Notes under the pieces: generated by a model
Told to the model about the DNA's origin: nothing
The model's database searches: none
Seen by the model: the letters and a program-made list of their open reading frames with translations, nothing else
Translations under genes and position numbers: made by a program
Shown here: in pieces, positions 18,115-26,824 of the stretch
Position numbering within the stretch: position 1 is the first letter of the stretch
Layout: each line of letters opens with the position of its first letter
NCBI GenBank assembly: GCA_963750295.1
Contig: CAVVPY010000001.1
Span: 124,001-188,000, forward strand
Direction of reading: 5' to 3'
Length of the DNA stretch: 64,000 nt
Origin: CAVVPY01 sp963750295
GTDB lineage: Bacteria > Actinomycetota > Actinomycetes > Mycobacteriales > Jatrophihabitantaceae

Positions 18115-18378
18115 TCATTCCGACATCTGCGTGAGTGCCTTGACGTCGTGATGAGAGAAGTTGTAGGCCGGCGAGCCGCCGAGCAACCGCTCGAGTTCCT
18201 CGTGGGAGTCGACATCGAGGATCCACACGCCGCCGTGCGCGCCCACGATGTGATAGCGCGAAACGATCTTGCCCCGGCGTTCCAGCTCGGCGGCGTACGC
18301 GGGAACGCGCGCGATCGCCGCGGCCATCGGACGTGAAAGTAGTGTGAGGTCAAGGTGCCAGGTCACTAAGAACTTCAT
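18115..18378 (-). CDS. Muconolactone-isomerase-like dimeric alpha-beta barrel protein
   Basis: An 87-residue protein starting MKFLVTWHLDL, with a ferredoxin-like fold pattern (strand, helix with AYAAELERRGKI, strands YHIVGAHGGVWILDV, helix SHEELERLL, strand AYNFSHHDVKAL). This resembles muconolactone delta-isomerase and YciI-like proteins. No aromatic catabolism genes are nearby, so the isomerase name should not be taken as function. It lies upstream of the XRE-hypA-hypB unit on the same strand with a 128 bp gap, and is divergent from hhyS. Confidence 0.72.
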   Translation of the reverse strand: MKFLVTWHLDLTLLSRPMAAAIARVPAYAAELERRGKIVSRYHIVGAHGGVWILDVDSHEELERLLGGSPAYNFSHHDVKALTQMSE

Positions 18379-18745
18379 GTCAACCGGTCCGCCGTTCCGG
18401 TCCGCTACGACAGCGGACGCGACTGCGAGCGTCGACGCCGCGGGGTCACGTCGCCCGGCGGGGAATCCGGGATTCACCGATTTCCGGACTCGCCGCTGGC
18501 CGAATCGTAGGGCTGTTTCCGGGTCCAGGTCGAGGGGCAACTTACCGGTTCCGAGATCGCGTCACGACGTGGTGATGGGGCCGGATCTGCTGCCCCGCCG
18601 AGGCGGAAAAAAAGTGCAATCGATCTTGATCGGTATCTATTGACCGCCGCACATAACGGGCGTAGGAACGTCAACCAGGCCACGCAAGTGGAACGACGGT
18701 CGGTCCCAGTGGCGTGGGGACTTCGGGTCCCGGGAAGCGGCGGCG
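18379..18745 (+). promoter_or_regulatory. Intergenic control region upstream of hhyS
   Basis: 367 bp without a convincing gene between divergent units. The AT-richest stretch of the neighbourhood is at 18606-18645. A possible sigma-70-type promoter is TTGACC at 18640-18645, a 17 bp spacer, and TAGGAA at 18663-18668, leaving a leader of roughly 70 bases before hhyS. I see no clear operator palindrome. This is the natural place for hydrogenase control. Confidence 0.45.
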
Positions 18746-19801
<1,056 letters not shown>

Positions 19802-19875
19802 TTCAGCCAACTCAGTCCATGCCCGGCCGAGCGCCGCGCCAACCCTTCTGGTCTTCGTTCAGAGAGGCGACGTAA

Positions 19876-21672
19876 ATGACGTCGACACGTCCCGCAAGCC
19901 ACAGCGCATCCCCGTCCCCCAAGAGTGACCTTGTCGAGATGGCGTGGGATCCGATCACGCGCATCGTGGGCAGTCTCGGCATCTACACCAAGATCGACTT
20001 CAAGCAGAAGGTCGTGGCCGAGTGCCACAGCACGTCCTCGATCTTCCGCGGGTACTCGATCTTCATGAAGGGCAAGGACCCGCGCGACGCCCACTTCATC
20101 ACCAGCCGGATCTGCGGCATCTGTGGTGACAACCACGCGACGTGCTCGTGCTACGCGCAGAACATGGCCTACGGGGTCAAGCCGCCGCACCTGGGGGAGT
20201 GGATCGTCAACCTCGGCGAGGCGGCCGAGTACATGTTCGACCACAACATCTTCCAGGAGAACCTGGTCGGGGTGGACTACTGCGAGAAGATGGTCTCCGA
20301 GACCAACCCCGGCGTACTCGAGCGAGCCAACCACACCGAGGCCCCGCACGCAGCCGACCACGGGTACCGCACCATCGGCGACATCATGCGTTCGCTGAAC
20401 CCGTTCACCGGCGAGTTCTACCGCGAGGCGCTGCAGGTCAGCCGCTCCACCCGCGAGATGTTCTGCCTGATGGAGGGTCGCCACGTCCACCCGTCGACGC
20501 TCTACCCGGGCGGCGTGGGCACGGTCGCCACGATCCAGCTGATGACCGACTACATCTCGCGGCTGATGCGCTACGTCGAGTTCATGAAGAAGGTCGTGCC
20601 GATGCACGACGACCTGTTCGACTTCTTCTACGAGGCGATCCCCGGCTACGAGCAGGTCGGCCTGCGCCGCACGCTGCTCGCCTGCTGGGGTTCGTTCCAG
20701 GACCCGGAGCACTGCAACTTCGAGTACAAGGACATGACCAACTGGGGACGCAAGATGTACGTCACCCCGGGCGTCGTGGTCGACGGCAAGCTGGTGACGA
20801 CCGACCTGGTCGAGATCAACCTGGGCATCCGCATCCTGCTCGGCAGCTCGTACTACGACGACTGGGAGGGCCAAGAGACCTTCGTCTCGCGGGACCCGCT
20901 CGGTAACCCGGTCGACCGCCGGCACCCGTGGAACCAGCACACCAACCCGCGCCCGCAGAAGCGCGACCTCGACGACAAGTACAGCTGGGTCATGTCGCCG
21001 CGTTGGTTCGACGGCAAGGACTACCTCGCGCTCGACACCGGCGGCGGCCCGCTCGCGCGCCTGTGGTCGACCGCGCTCGCCGGCCTCGTCGACATCGGCT
21101 ACGTCAAGTCGACCGGCAACAGCGTGCAGATCAACCTGCCGAAGACGGTGCTCAAGCCTGCGGTGCAGTTCGAGTGGAAGGTTCCGCAGTGGAGCAACAC
21201 GCTCGAGCGCAACCGCGCCCGGACGTACTTCCAGGCCTACGCCGCGGCATGCGCGCTGCACTTCGCCGAGAAGGCGCTGGTCGAGATCCGCGCTGGCCGG
21301 ACCAAGACCTGGGAGAAGTTCGAGGTCCCGGACGAGGCGATCGGCTGCGGGTTCACCGAGGCAGTGCGCGGCGTGCTGAGCCACCACCTCGTCATCCGCG
21401 ACGGCAAGATCGCCAACTACCACCCGTACCCGCCGACCCCGTGGAACGCGAACCCGCGTGACTCCTACGGGACACCAGGCCCGTACGAGGACGCGGTGCA
21501 GGGGCAGCCGATCTTCGAGGAGAACGACCGCGAGCACTTCAAGGGCATCGACATCATGCGCACGGTGCGCAGCTTCGACCCCTGCCTGCCGTGCGGCGTC
21601 CACATGTACCTCGGCGAGGGCAAGACCCTGGAAGCGCTGCACTCGCCCACCCAGTCCGTCACAGGCGAGTGA
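19876..21672 (+). CDS. hhyL: [NiFe] hydrogenase large subunit, group 1h (high-affinity) type
   Basis: 598 residues housing the NiFe(CN)2CO centre. Motif L1 is RICGICGDNH (Cys80, Cys83). Motif L2 is DPCLPCGVH (Cys570, Cys573, His576). Twenty-two residues follow His576 and should be removed by the maturation protease encoded at 25540. It is 74 bp after hhyS with an AGAGAGG ribosome site. Oxidation of H2, probably at atmospheric traces, follows from family membership. Confidence 0.95.
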   Translation: MTSTRPASHSASPSPKSDLVEMAWDPITRIVGSLGIYTKIDFKQKVVAECHSTSSIFRGYSIFMKGKDPRDAHFITSRICGICGDNHATCSCYAQNMAYGVKPPHLGEWIVNLGEAAEYMFDHNIFQENLVGVDYCEKMVSETNPGVLERANHTEAPHAADHGYRTIGDIMRSLNPFTGEFYREALQVSRSTREMFCLMEGRHVHPSTLYPGGVGTVATIQLMTDYISRLMRYVEFMKKVVPMHDDLFDFFYEAIPGYEQVGLRRTLLACWGSFQDPEHCNFEYKDMTNWGRKMYVTPGVVVDGKLVTTDLVEINLGIRILLGSSYYDDWEGQETFVSRDPLGNPVDRRHPWNQHTNPRPQKRDLDDKYSWVMSPRWFDGKDYLALDTGGGPLARLWSTALAGLVDIGYVKSTGNSVQINLPKTVLKPAVQFEWKVPQWSNTLERNRARTYFQAYAAACALHFAEKALVEIRAGRTKTWEKFEVPDEAIGCGFTEAVRGVLSHHLVIRDGKIANYHPYPPTPWNANPRDSYGTPGPYEDAVQGQPIFEENDREHFKGIDIMRTVRSFDPCLPCGVHMYLGEGKTLEALHSPTQSVTGE

Positions 21673-21674
21673 CG

Positions 21675-22613
21675 ATGCCGGTGACCGGCCCACAACAGCC
21701 CCCCGGCAGGTCCGACGAGCTGCGTGCGGCCGGTGACCGGATCGAAGCGCTGCTCGACGCGAGCGCCGCGAGTGGTCCGGCGGCGAAGACGCGTGCCGAG
21801 GATCTCGTGGCGTGCGTGTCCGAGCTGTACGGTGCGGCGCTCGGTCGCGTGCTCGAGATCCTCGACAGCGCAGGTCGCCTCGACGACGACGTCCTCGGCG
21901 CGCTCGCCGACGACGAACTCGTGTCCGGCGTCCTGCTGGTGCACGACCTGCACCCGTACGACGTCGAGACGCGGATCCGTCGAGCACTCGACACCGTCCG
22001 GCCCTACCTCGGCTCGCACGGCGGGGACGTGGAGTTGCTGGGCATCGACGACGAGGGCGTGGTGCGACTGCGCCTGCTCGGCAGCTGCGACGGCTGCCCG
22101 TCGTCCTCGGTCACCTTGCAGCTCGCGGTGGAGGGGGCGGTCGAGGCGGCCGCGCCGGAGATGACGCGGATCGAGGTCGCGACCAGCGACCCGGCCGAGC
22201 CGAAGGCCGGCGTGTTCTCCCTCGACTCGCTGCGCTCGCGGATCGACCGGCCGAGCGAGTCCTCGTCGGCCAGTTGGCTCCCGGTACCCGATCTCGCCGA
22301 GTTGGCCGGTGGCCAGCTCGCGGGCTTCGAACTGGACGGCGTGACCATCTGCGCCTGCCGGATCGGCAAGGAGCTGTTCTGCTTCCGCGATCGGTGCGGG
22401 CACTGCGGGCAGAGCCTGGCCGGGGGTGTCGTCGAGCGGCGACTCGGCGATGCGGTCGGCAGCGGTGTGCTCCGGTGCGGCCAGTGCCGGGCACACTTCG
22501 ACGTCCGGCACGCCGGCCAGGGGATCGACAACCCTGACGAGCACCTCGAGCCGCTCCCCGTTCTCGTCCGTGATGGCGTCGTCTCGATCGCGGTGCCGTC
22601 GGCAGCGTCATGA
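21675..22613 (+). CDS. hhyE: NifU-domain/Rieske iron-sulfur protein of the hydrogenase operon
   Basis: 312 residues. A NifU-like C-terminal domain lies at about 110-180 (YLGSHGGDVELLGI, CDGCPSS). A Rieske [2Fe-2S] domain lies at about 220-305, with ligands in CGHCGQ (Cys and His) and CGQCRAHFD (Cys and His). Such fusions accompany group 1h and 2a hydrogenases in actinobacteria and are thought to pass electrons to the respiratory chain. It begins 2 bp after the hhyL stop and overlaps the next gene by 4 bp. Confidence 0.88.
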   Translation: MPVTGPQQPPGRSDELRAAGDRIEALLDASAASGPAAKTRAEDLVACVSELYGAALGRVLEILDSAGRLDDDVLGALADDELVSGVLLVHDLHPYDVETRIRRALDTVRPYLGSHGGDVELLGIDDEGVVRLRLLGSCDGCPSSSVTLQLAVEGAVEAAAPEMTRIEVATSDPAEPKAGVFSLDSLRSRIDRPSESSSASWLPVPDLAELAGGQLAGFELDGVTICACRIGKELFCFRDRCGHCGQSLAGGVVERRLGDAVGSGVLRCGQCRAHFDVRHAGQGIDNPDEHLEPLPVLVRDGVVSIAVPSAAS

Positions 22614-23308
22614 GCGAACGTCCGCAGTTCGTACTGCGCCGGCTCGCCAACCGCCCTCCGCCGCCGCCAGCGGGCGAGATCTGCGAGATGTGCACCGTCG
22701 CGATCGGTGAGGACCACCAGCATTGCGTGGACCTGCCGAACAGGTCGCTGATGTGTACCTGTCGTCCGTGCTACCTGCTGTTCACCGCCGAGGGAGCCCA
22801 GCTGCGGTACCGCGCGGTCCCGGATCGCTACCTCAGCTTTCCCGAGTTCCAGCTGGGGCCGGGACAATGGGATCAGCTCGAGATCCCGGTGGGACTGGCA
22901 TTCTTCTTCCGCAACTCGGTCATCGACCGGACGGTCGCCTTCTACCCCGGCCCGGCCGGGGCGACGGAGTCCGAGTTGCCGCTGGATGCCTGGAGCGCGG
23001 TCACCGCCGAGAATCCGCAGCTCGGCCTGCTCACGCCCGACGTCGAGGCGTTGCTGGTACGCACACCCGGACGGGGCACCGGTGAGGTCAGCTGCCACCT
23101 CGTCCCGATCGATGCCTGCTACGAGCTCGTCGGCCAGCTCCGCTCGGTCTGGCGTGGCTTCGACGGCGGCAAGGACGCCCACGAGCGCATCGAGGCGTTC
23201 TTCGCGATGGTTGTCGCCCGGAGCAAGCCGGCGCCGGCGTTCGACCGGGGTCCGGACCCGACCGCACTGACCGAGTCGGCGGAATCAGAAGACAGCATCG
23301 CGCGATGA
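22610..23308 (+). CDS. DUF5947-like hydrogenase-operon protein
   Basis: A 232-residue protein of unknown function. The N terminus has a Cys-rich site: CEMC, HCVDL, then MCTCRPC, which could bind zinc or an iron-sulfur cluster. The remainder is mixed alpha/beta with no known catalytic motif. It overlaps both neighbours by 4 bp (ATGA), so it is produced stoichiometrically with them. It resembles proteins of the DUF5947 family seen next to hhySL. A role in electron transfer or assembly is inference. Confidence 0.8.
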   Translation: MSERPQFVLRRLANRPPPPPAGEICEMCTVAIGEDHQHCVDLPNRSLMCTCRPCYLLFTAEGAQLRYRAVPDRYLSFPEFQLGPGQWDQLEIPVGLAFFFRNSVIDRTVAFYPGPAGATESELPLDAWSAVTAENPQLGLLTPDVEALLVRTPGRGTGEVSCHLVPIDACYELVGQLRSVWRGFDGGKDAHERIEAFFAMVVARSKPAPAFDRGPDPTALTESAESEDSIAR

Positions 23309-23946
23309 CCGAACTGTCATTCACGATTGCCGACCTGTTCGCCGAGAAGTACGCGGTCGCACCGCAGTTGACCGCGCGACTGCACGTCGAGGAGTCGACG
23401 GGCGCGACCATCCACGCGATCGCGTTGCGCGCACAGGTACGCATCGAGCCGCAGCGCCGCGCCTACACCGCGGACGAGGAACGTGCGCTGCTCGACCTGT
23501 TCGGCAAGCGGGAACGCTGGTACGACACGCTCAAGCCGTTCATGTGGATGCAGACCAGCGTGATGCTGCAGGGTTTCACCGGCGTGACCGACGTCGACCT
23601 GGCGCTGCCGTGCACGTATGACTTCGAAGTCACCGCCTCGAAGTTCCTGCATGCCCTGCACGATGGTGCCGTCAGCATCGTCCTGCTGTTCTCCGGAACT
23701 GTGTTTACGCGCGGCGAGAACGGCTTCGGCGTCGAGCAGGTCCCGTGGGACCGCGAGGCACGCTACGAGATGCCGGTCTCGGTCTGGCGCGACGTCATGG
23801 ATCACTACTACCCGGGCACCGGCTGGCTGCGGCTCGACCGTGACCTGATCAACGACCTGGCCCGGCACAAGACCGACCGCGGACTGACCAGCTGGGACGA
23901 GACGCTCCGCTCGCTGCTCGGCGACGACGACCGGTCGCTGTCATGA
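23305..23946 (+). CDS. DUF6084-like hydrogenase-operon protein
   Basis: 213 residues, no recognisable enzyme motif, no membrane segment. Begins MTELSFTIADLFAEKYAVAP and is rich in beta strands and aromatic residues (WYDTLKPFMWMQTSVML, YYPGTGWLRL). Overlaps the preceding and following genes by 4 bp. It resembles the DUF6084 family found with group 1h hydrogenases. Function unknown. Confidence 0.78.
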   Translation: MTELSFTIADLFAEKYAVAPQLTARLHVEESTGATIHAIALRAQVRIEPQRRAYTADEERALLDLFGKRERWYDTLKPFMWMQTSVMLQGFTGVTDVDLALPCTYDFEVTASKFLHALHDGAVSIVLLFSGTVFTRGENGFGVEQVPWDREARYEMPVSVWRDVMDHYYPGTGWLRLDRDLINDLARHKTDRGLTSWDETLRSLLGDDDRSLS

Positions 23947-25424
23947 GTTCAGCGGTAAGCCTCGACCACGCGCGCAAGGTCGCCGATGCCGTCCTCTACG
24001 AGGGTTATCTGCTCTACCCGTACCGCGCGAGTTCGAGCAAGAACCAGTCGCGCTGGCAGTTCGGCGTGCTCGGCCCGCCCGGAGCGCTGGCCGCGAGCAC
24101 CGGCGAGGACCCCAAGCTGGCCTCGCAGTTCCTGGTCCAGGCGGCGGACCTGGGCGCGGTCACGGTCACCGCTCACCTACGCTTCCTGCAACTGCAGAAG
24201 CGCAGCGCCCAGGTCGGCGACGCAAAGTCCGGTGAGCTCGTCGACGTGCCCGAACTCGTGGTGGGGGAACGGCGCTGGCTGACCTGGGACGAGGCCATCG
24301 AGCGCGAGATCGTGCTGGGGCCGTGGCGGATCGACGATCTGGCCGACACCCTCGTCGAGCGGATCGAGGTTCCCGGTGGCGCGGACGTCGAAGTGATCCA
24401 CGACGACGCGGGCGTGCCTGCCGGGCAGCTGACCCGCAGCCGCACCCCGTTGTTCGGCGAGGTCAGCCTGCACGCCGAGCTGGTCGACGTCGTCTCCGGT
24501 CTGGTGCGGATGTCGGTCACCGTGGCCAATGTCGCGCCCGGCGCAGCGGGTGATCAGCACACGGCGATCGCGACGTCGTTCATCGGCGCACACGTGCTGC
24601 TGTCGCTCGAGAACGCCGAGTTCGTGTCGATGACCGACCCGCCCGACGAGGCGGCCGACGCGGCTGCCGCATCGAGCCAGCACCGGTGCTGGCCGGTGCT
24701 CGCCGGTCCACCCGACGACGATTCGCTGCTGTTGGTCTCGCCGATCATCCTCTACGACCACCCCGAGATCGCCGAGCAGAGCGCGGGTGCGCTGTTCGAC
24801 TCCACCGAGATCGACGAGATCCTCACCCTGCGCATCATGACCCTGACCGACGAGGAGAAGGCGGCCGCGCGGGCCACGGACCCCCGCGCCGCGGAGATCA
24901 TCGACCGGTGCGATGCGATGTCGCCGGAGGCGATGCAGCAGCTGCACGGCGTCCTCCGGGATCCGCACGCGCTCGCCGACCGGGCGCTCACCGATGAGCT
25001 GGACGAGTTGATCAGGCCGCCGTCCTCGGGCGTCGATCTGAGCTCGACGCAAGGGTTCGACGGCGACGTGCCGTGGTGGGACCCGGCAGTGGACGCCAGC
25101 GTGTCGCCGAGCACGGACCACGTCCTGATCAACGGGGTCGCGGTGGCCGCGGGCAGCATCGTGCGCATCCATCCCTCGCGCCGCGCGGATGCCCAGGACC
25201 TCTTCTTCGCCGGCCGGCTCGCCAGGGTCAGCGCGGTGCACTCGGACGTCGACGGCGAGACGCACGTCGCGGTGGTGGTCCTCGACGACCCGGCGGCGGA
25301 CCTGCACGACTGGTACGGGCGCTACCTGTACTTCGCCCCGGACGAGCTCGAGCCGGTGCCGGCGGAGCTGGCGGACCAGCCGGCAGCAGAGGATTCCGGC
25401 GATCGAGAGGAGAGTCGGTCATGA
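23943..25424 (+). CDS. Conserved hydrogenase-operon protein of unknown function
   Basis: A 493-residue soluble protein. The N-terminal ~330 residues are mostly beta (LLYPYRASSSKNQSRWQFGV), with an acidic helical part (DELDELIRPPSS) in the middle. The last ~90 residues look like a small beta-barrel (GVAVAAGSIVRIHPSRRADA, FFAGRLARV, HVAVVVLDDPA) followed by an acidic tail. I recognise no enzyme family. ATGA overlaps on both sides tie it to the DUF6084-like gene and to the first microprotein. Confidence 0.72.
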   Translation: MSSAVSLDHARKVADAVLYEGYLLYPYRASSSKNQSRWQFGVLGPPGALAASTGEDPKLASQFLVQAADLGAVTVTAHLRFLQLQKRSAQVGDAKSGELVDVPELVVGERRWLTWDEAIEREIVLGPWRIDDLADTLVERIEVPGGADVEVIHDDAGVPAGQLTRSRTPLFGEVSLHAELVDVVSGLVRMSVTVANVAPGAAGDQHTAIATSFIGAHVLLSLENAEFVSMTDPPDEAADAAAASSQHRCWPVLAGPPDDDSLLLVSPIILYDHPEIAEQSAGALFDSTEIDEILTLRIMTLTDEEKAAARATDPRAAEIIDRCDAMSPEAMQQLHGVLRDPHALADRALTDELDELIRPPSSGVDLSSTQGFDGDVPWWDPAVDASVSPSTDHVLINGVAVAAGSIVRIHPSRRADAQDLFFAGRLARVSAVHSDVDGETHVAVVVLDDPAADLHDWYGRYLYFAPDELEPVPAELADQPAAEDSGDREESRS

Positions 25425-25540
25425 GGTCGATCGGACGGGTGGCCACGGCCGTCGTGGGGGCGCTCGCTGCAGGAGGGGTCGTGGTCGGCATCCGCTCGAT
25501 CCCGGACATCAAGCGGTACCTGAAGATCCGCAGCATGTAA
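25421..25540 (+). CDS. 39-residue microprotein (DUF6893-like), copy 1
   Basis: A tiny protein: a short basic start, a hydrophobic stretch (VATAVVGALAAGGVVVGI) long enough to cross or enter a membrane, and the tail PDIKRYLKIRSM. The same layout and tail recur in the gene at 26590. It overlaps the gene before it (ATGA) and the protease after it (TAATG), and an AGAGGAGAG ribosome site precedes it, so it is clearly translated within the hydrogenase operon. Possible roles are a membrane tether or a small subunit. Confidence 0.8.
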   Translation: MRSIGRVATAVVGALAAGGVVVGIRSIPDIKRYLKIRSM

Positions 25541-26070
25541 TGACCGGCGGCGTGCTGGTGGCTGGGATCGGCAACATCTTCTTCCGTGACGACGGGTTCG
25601 GTCCGGCCGTCGCCACCGCGCTGCTTGCCGGCGCCGCCGAGCGGCCGTTGCCGGACGGTGTTCGGGTGGTCGACTACGGCATCCGCGGGATGCACCTCAG
25701 CTTCGACCTGCTCGGCGGCGTCGACGCGCTGGTCATCGTCGACGCCGTCCCACCCGGGGCCGTCGGCATGCCCGCCGCCGCGCCCGGCACGGTGGCCACG
25801 CTCGAGATCGGGCCGCACGACCTGGGCGAGGGCCAGTTCGACGCCCATGGGATGTCGCCCGTTGCGGTGCTGGCCAGCTTGCGCCCGATGGGAGCCGAGC
25901 TGCCGCCCACCTATCTCGTCGGCTGCGTACCTGCAGACCTGTCCGAAGGGATAGGTTTGACCGAGCTCGTTGCCGAGCGGGTCAGTGCTGGTGTCGCTGC
26001 AGTGTTCGACGTCCTGACCATGCTCGATACCGAGCGGTCGGCGTTCTCGCGCTCGAGGGTGGAGTCCTAA
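25540..26070 (+). CDS. Hydrogenase maturation endopeptidase (HyaD/HupD/HybD type)
   Basis: A 176-residue nickel-dependent protease that removes the C-terminal peptide of HhyL after nickel insertion. Seen: GIGNIFFRDDGFGPAV, whose acidic residue is a metal ligand in the family, DYGIRGMHLSFDLL, the central VDAVPPG strand and HGMSPVAVL. The start ATG shares one base with the microprotein stop. Length is normal for the family. Confidence 0.9.
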   Translation: MTGGVLVAGIGNIFFRDDGFGPAVATALLAGAAERPLPDGVRVVDYGIRGMHLSFDLLGGVDALVIVDAVPPGAVGMPAAAPGTVATLEIGPHDLGEGQFDAHGMSPVAVLASLRPMGAELPPTYLVGCVPADLSEGIGLTELVAERVSAGVAAVFDVLTMLDTERSAFSRSRVES

Positions 26071-26072
26071 CG

Positions 26073-26576
26073 ATGTGTCTCGGAATCCCCGGTCAGCTGG
26101 TGTCCCGGGTCGAGGGTTACGGCGATCAGCTGGTCCTGGTCGACGTGGCCGGTGCGCAGCGCCGCGTCAACCTCGGCATGCTGTCCGACGAGGACCAGGC
26201 CGCGCTCACGCCCGGCGAATGGGTGATCGTCCACATGGGGTTCGTCGTCGAGCGCGTCGATGCTGCCGCCGCCGAGAAGGCGATGTCCGGCCTGGAGATG
26301 ATGGGTCGGCCGCGCCAGGCCCGCTCCCGCCAGTCGTTCGCCGTGCTCGTCGATCGCGAGCGGGAGGACTACCGGCCGATGCTGCACGGCATCGCCTCCG
26401 ACCTCGGACTGGGTTGCTCGGTGACCGACGTGGCCACCGGGTACGTGGTCGACGTCGAGGGTGACTCGCCCGGGTTCGAGGCGTTCGAGCGCCTGCTGGG
26501 CGAACACGCGTTGACCGTCAAGGCGTTGGTCTCGCCGGAGGACTCGCCGCTCGAAGCGCGCCTGGGAGCCGGGTAA
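26073..26576 (+). CDS. HypC chaperone fused to a degenerate acylphosphatase-like domain
   Basis: 167 residues, about twice a normal HypC. Residues 1-78 are HypC/HupF: MCLGIPGQ with the essential Cys2, and WVIVHMGFVVERVD. After a basic linker, residues ~85-160 align without gaps to the acylphosphatase domain of HypF in the same operon (YRPMLHGIASDLGLGCSV against FRPFVYALARELGLSGSV; 15 of 43 identical by eye). The phosphate loop GIVQGVGFR is replaced by VDREREDYR, and the catalytic Asn by Asp. The domain keeps the fold but has probably lost catalysis. It lies 2 bp after the protease gene. Confidence 0.82.
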   Translation: MCLGIPGQLVSRVEGYGDQLVLVDVAGAQRRVNLGMLSDEDQAALTPGEWVIVHMGFVVERVDAAAAEKAMSGLEMMGRPRQARSRQSFAVLVDREREDYRPMLHGIASDLGLGCSVTDVATGYVVDVEGDSPGFEAFERLLGEHALTVKALVSPEDSPLEARLGAG

Positions 26577-26589
26577 GGGAGGTGTCGAG

Positions 26590-26694
26590 ATGATCAAGGG
26601 ACTCGTGAAGTTGGCAGTTCTGGGCGGCGTTGCGTACGCGGTCGTCCAGTCGTTGCCGGACATCAAGCGCTACATGCGAATGCGGCAGATGTAG
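26590..26694 (+). CDS. 34-residue microprotein (DUF6893-like), copy 2
   Basis: A sister of the microprotein at 25421: basic start MIKGLVK, hydrophobic stretch LAVLGGVAYAVVQSL, tail PDIKRYMRMRQM. A strong GGGAGG ribosome site lies seven bases before the ATG. It closes the run from hhyS and is followed by 130 bp before hypF. Shared tails in two copies point to a conserved binding surface. Confidence 0.8.
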   Translation: MIKGLVKLAVLGGVAYAVVQSLPDIKRYMRMRQM

Positions 26695-26824
26695 CCGCTG
26701 CCCGGGCATGCAGTCGGCCGATTCAGCGAGCGTGCCGATCACGAAGATCCGGAGTAGCGTCCGGTCGCAGGTCATCGGCACAGACCGTTGTGACCGACGT
26801 GACCGATCGAGGGAGACTCCTCAG
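26695..26824 (+). promoter_or_regulatory. Gap before hypF with a tandem GTGACCGA repeat
   Basis: GTGACCGA occurs at 26790-26797 and again at 26799-26806, a nine-base period. It lies upstream of the ribosome site GGGAG of hypF. It may be a regulator site or chance in GC-rich DNA. hypF may have its own promoter here. Confidence 0.25.

Noticed and set aside
18115..18378. A true muconolactone isomerase of the catechol pathway
   Set aside because: No other catechol or protocatechuate genes are present, and the same fold serves many roles; only fold similarity is claimed.
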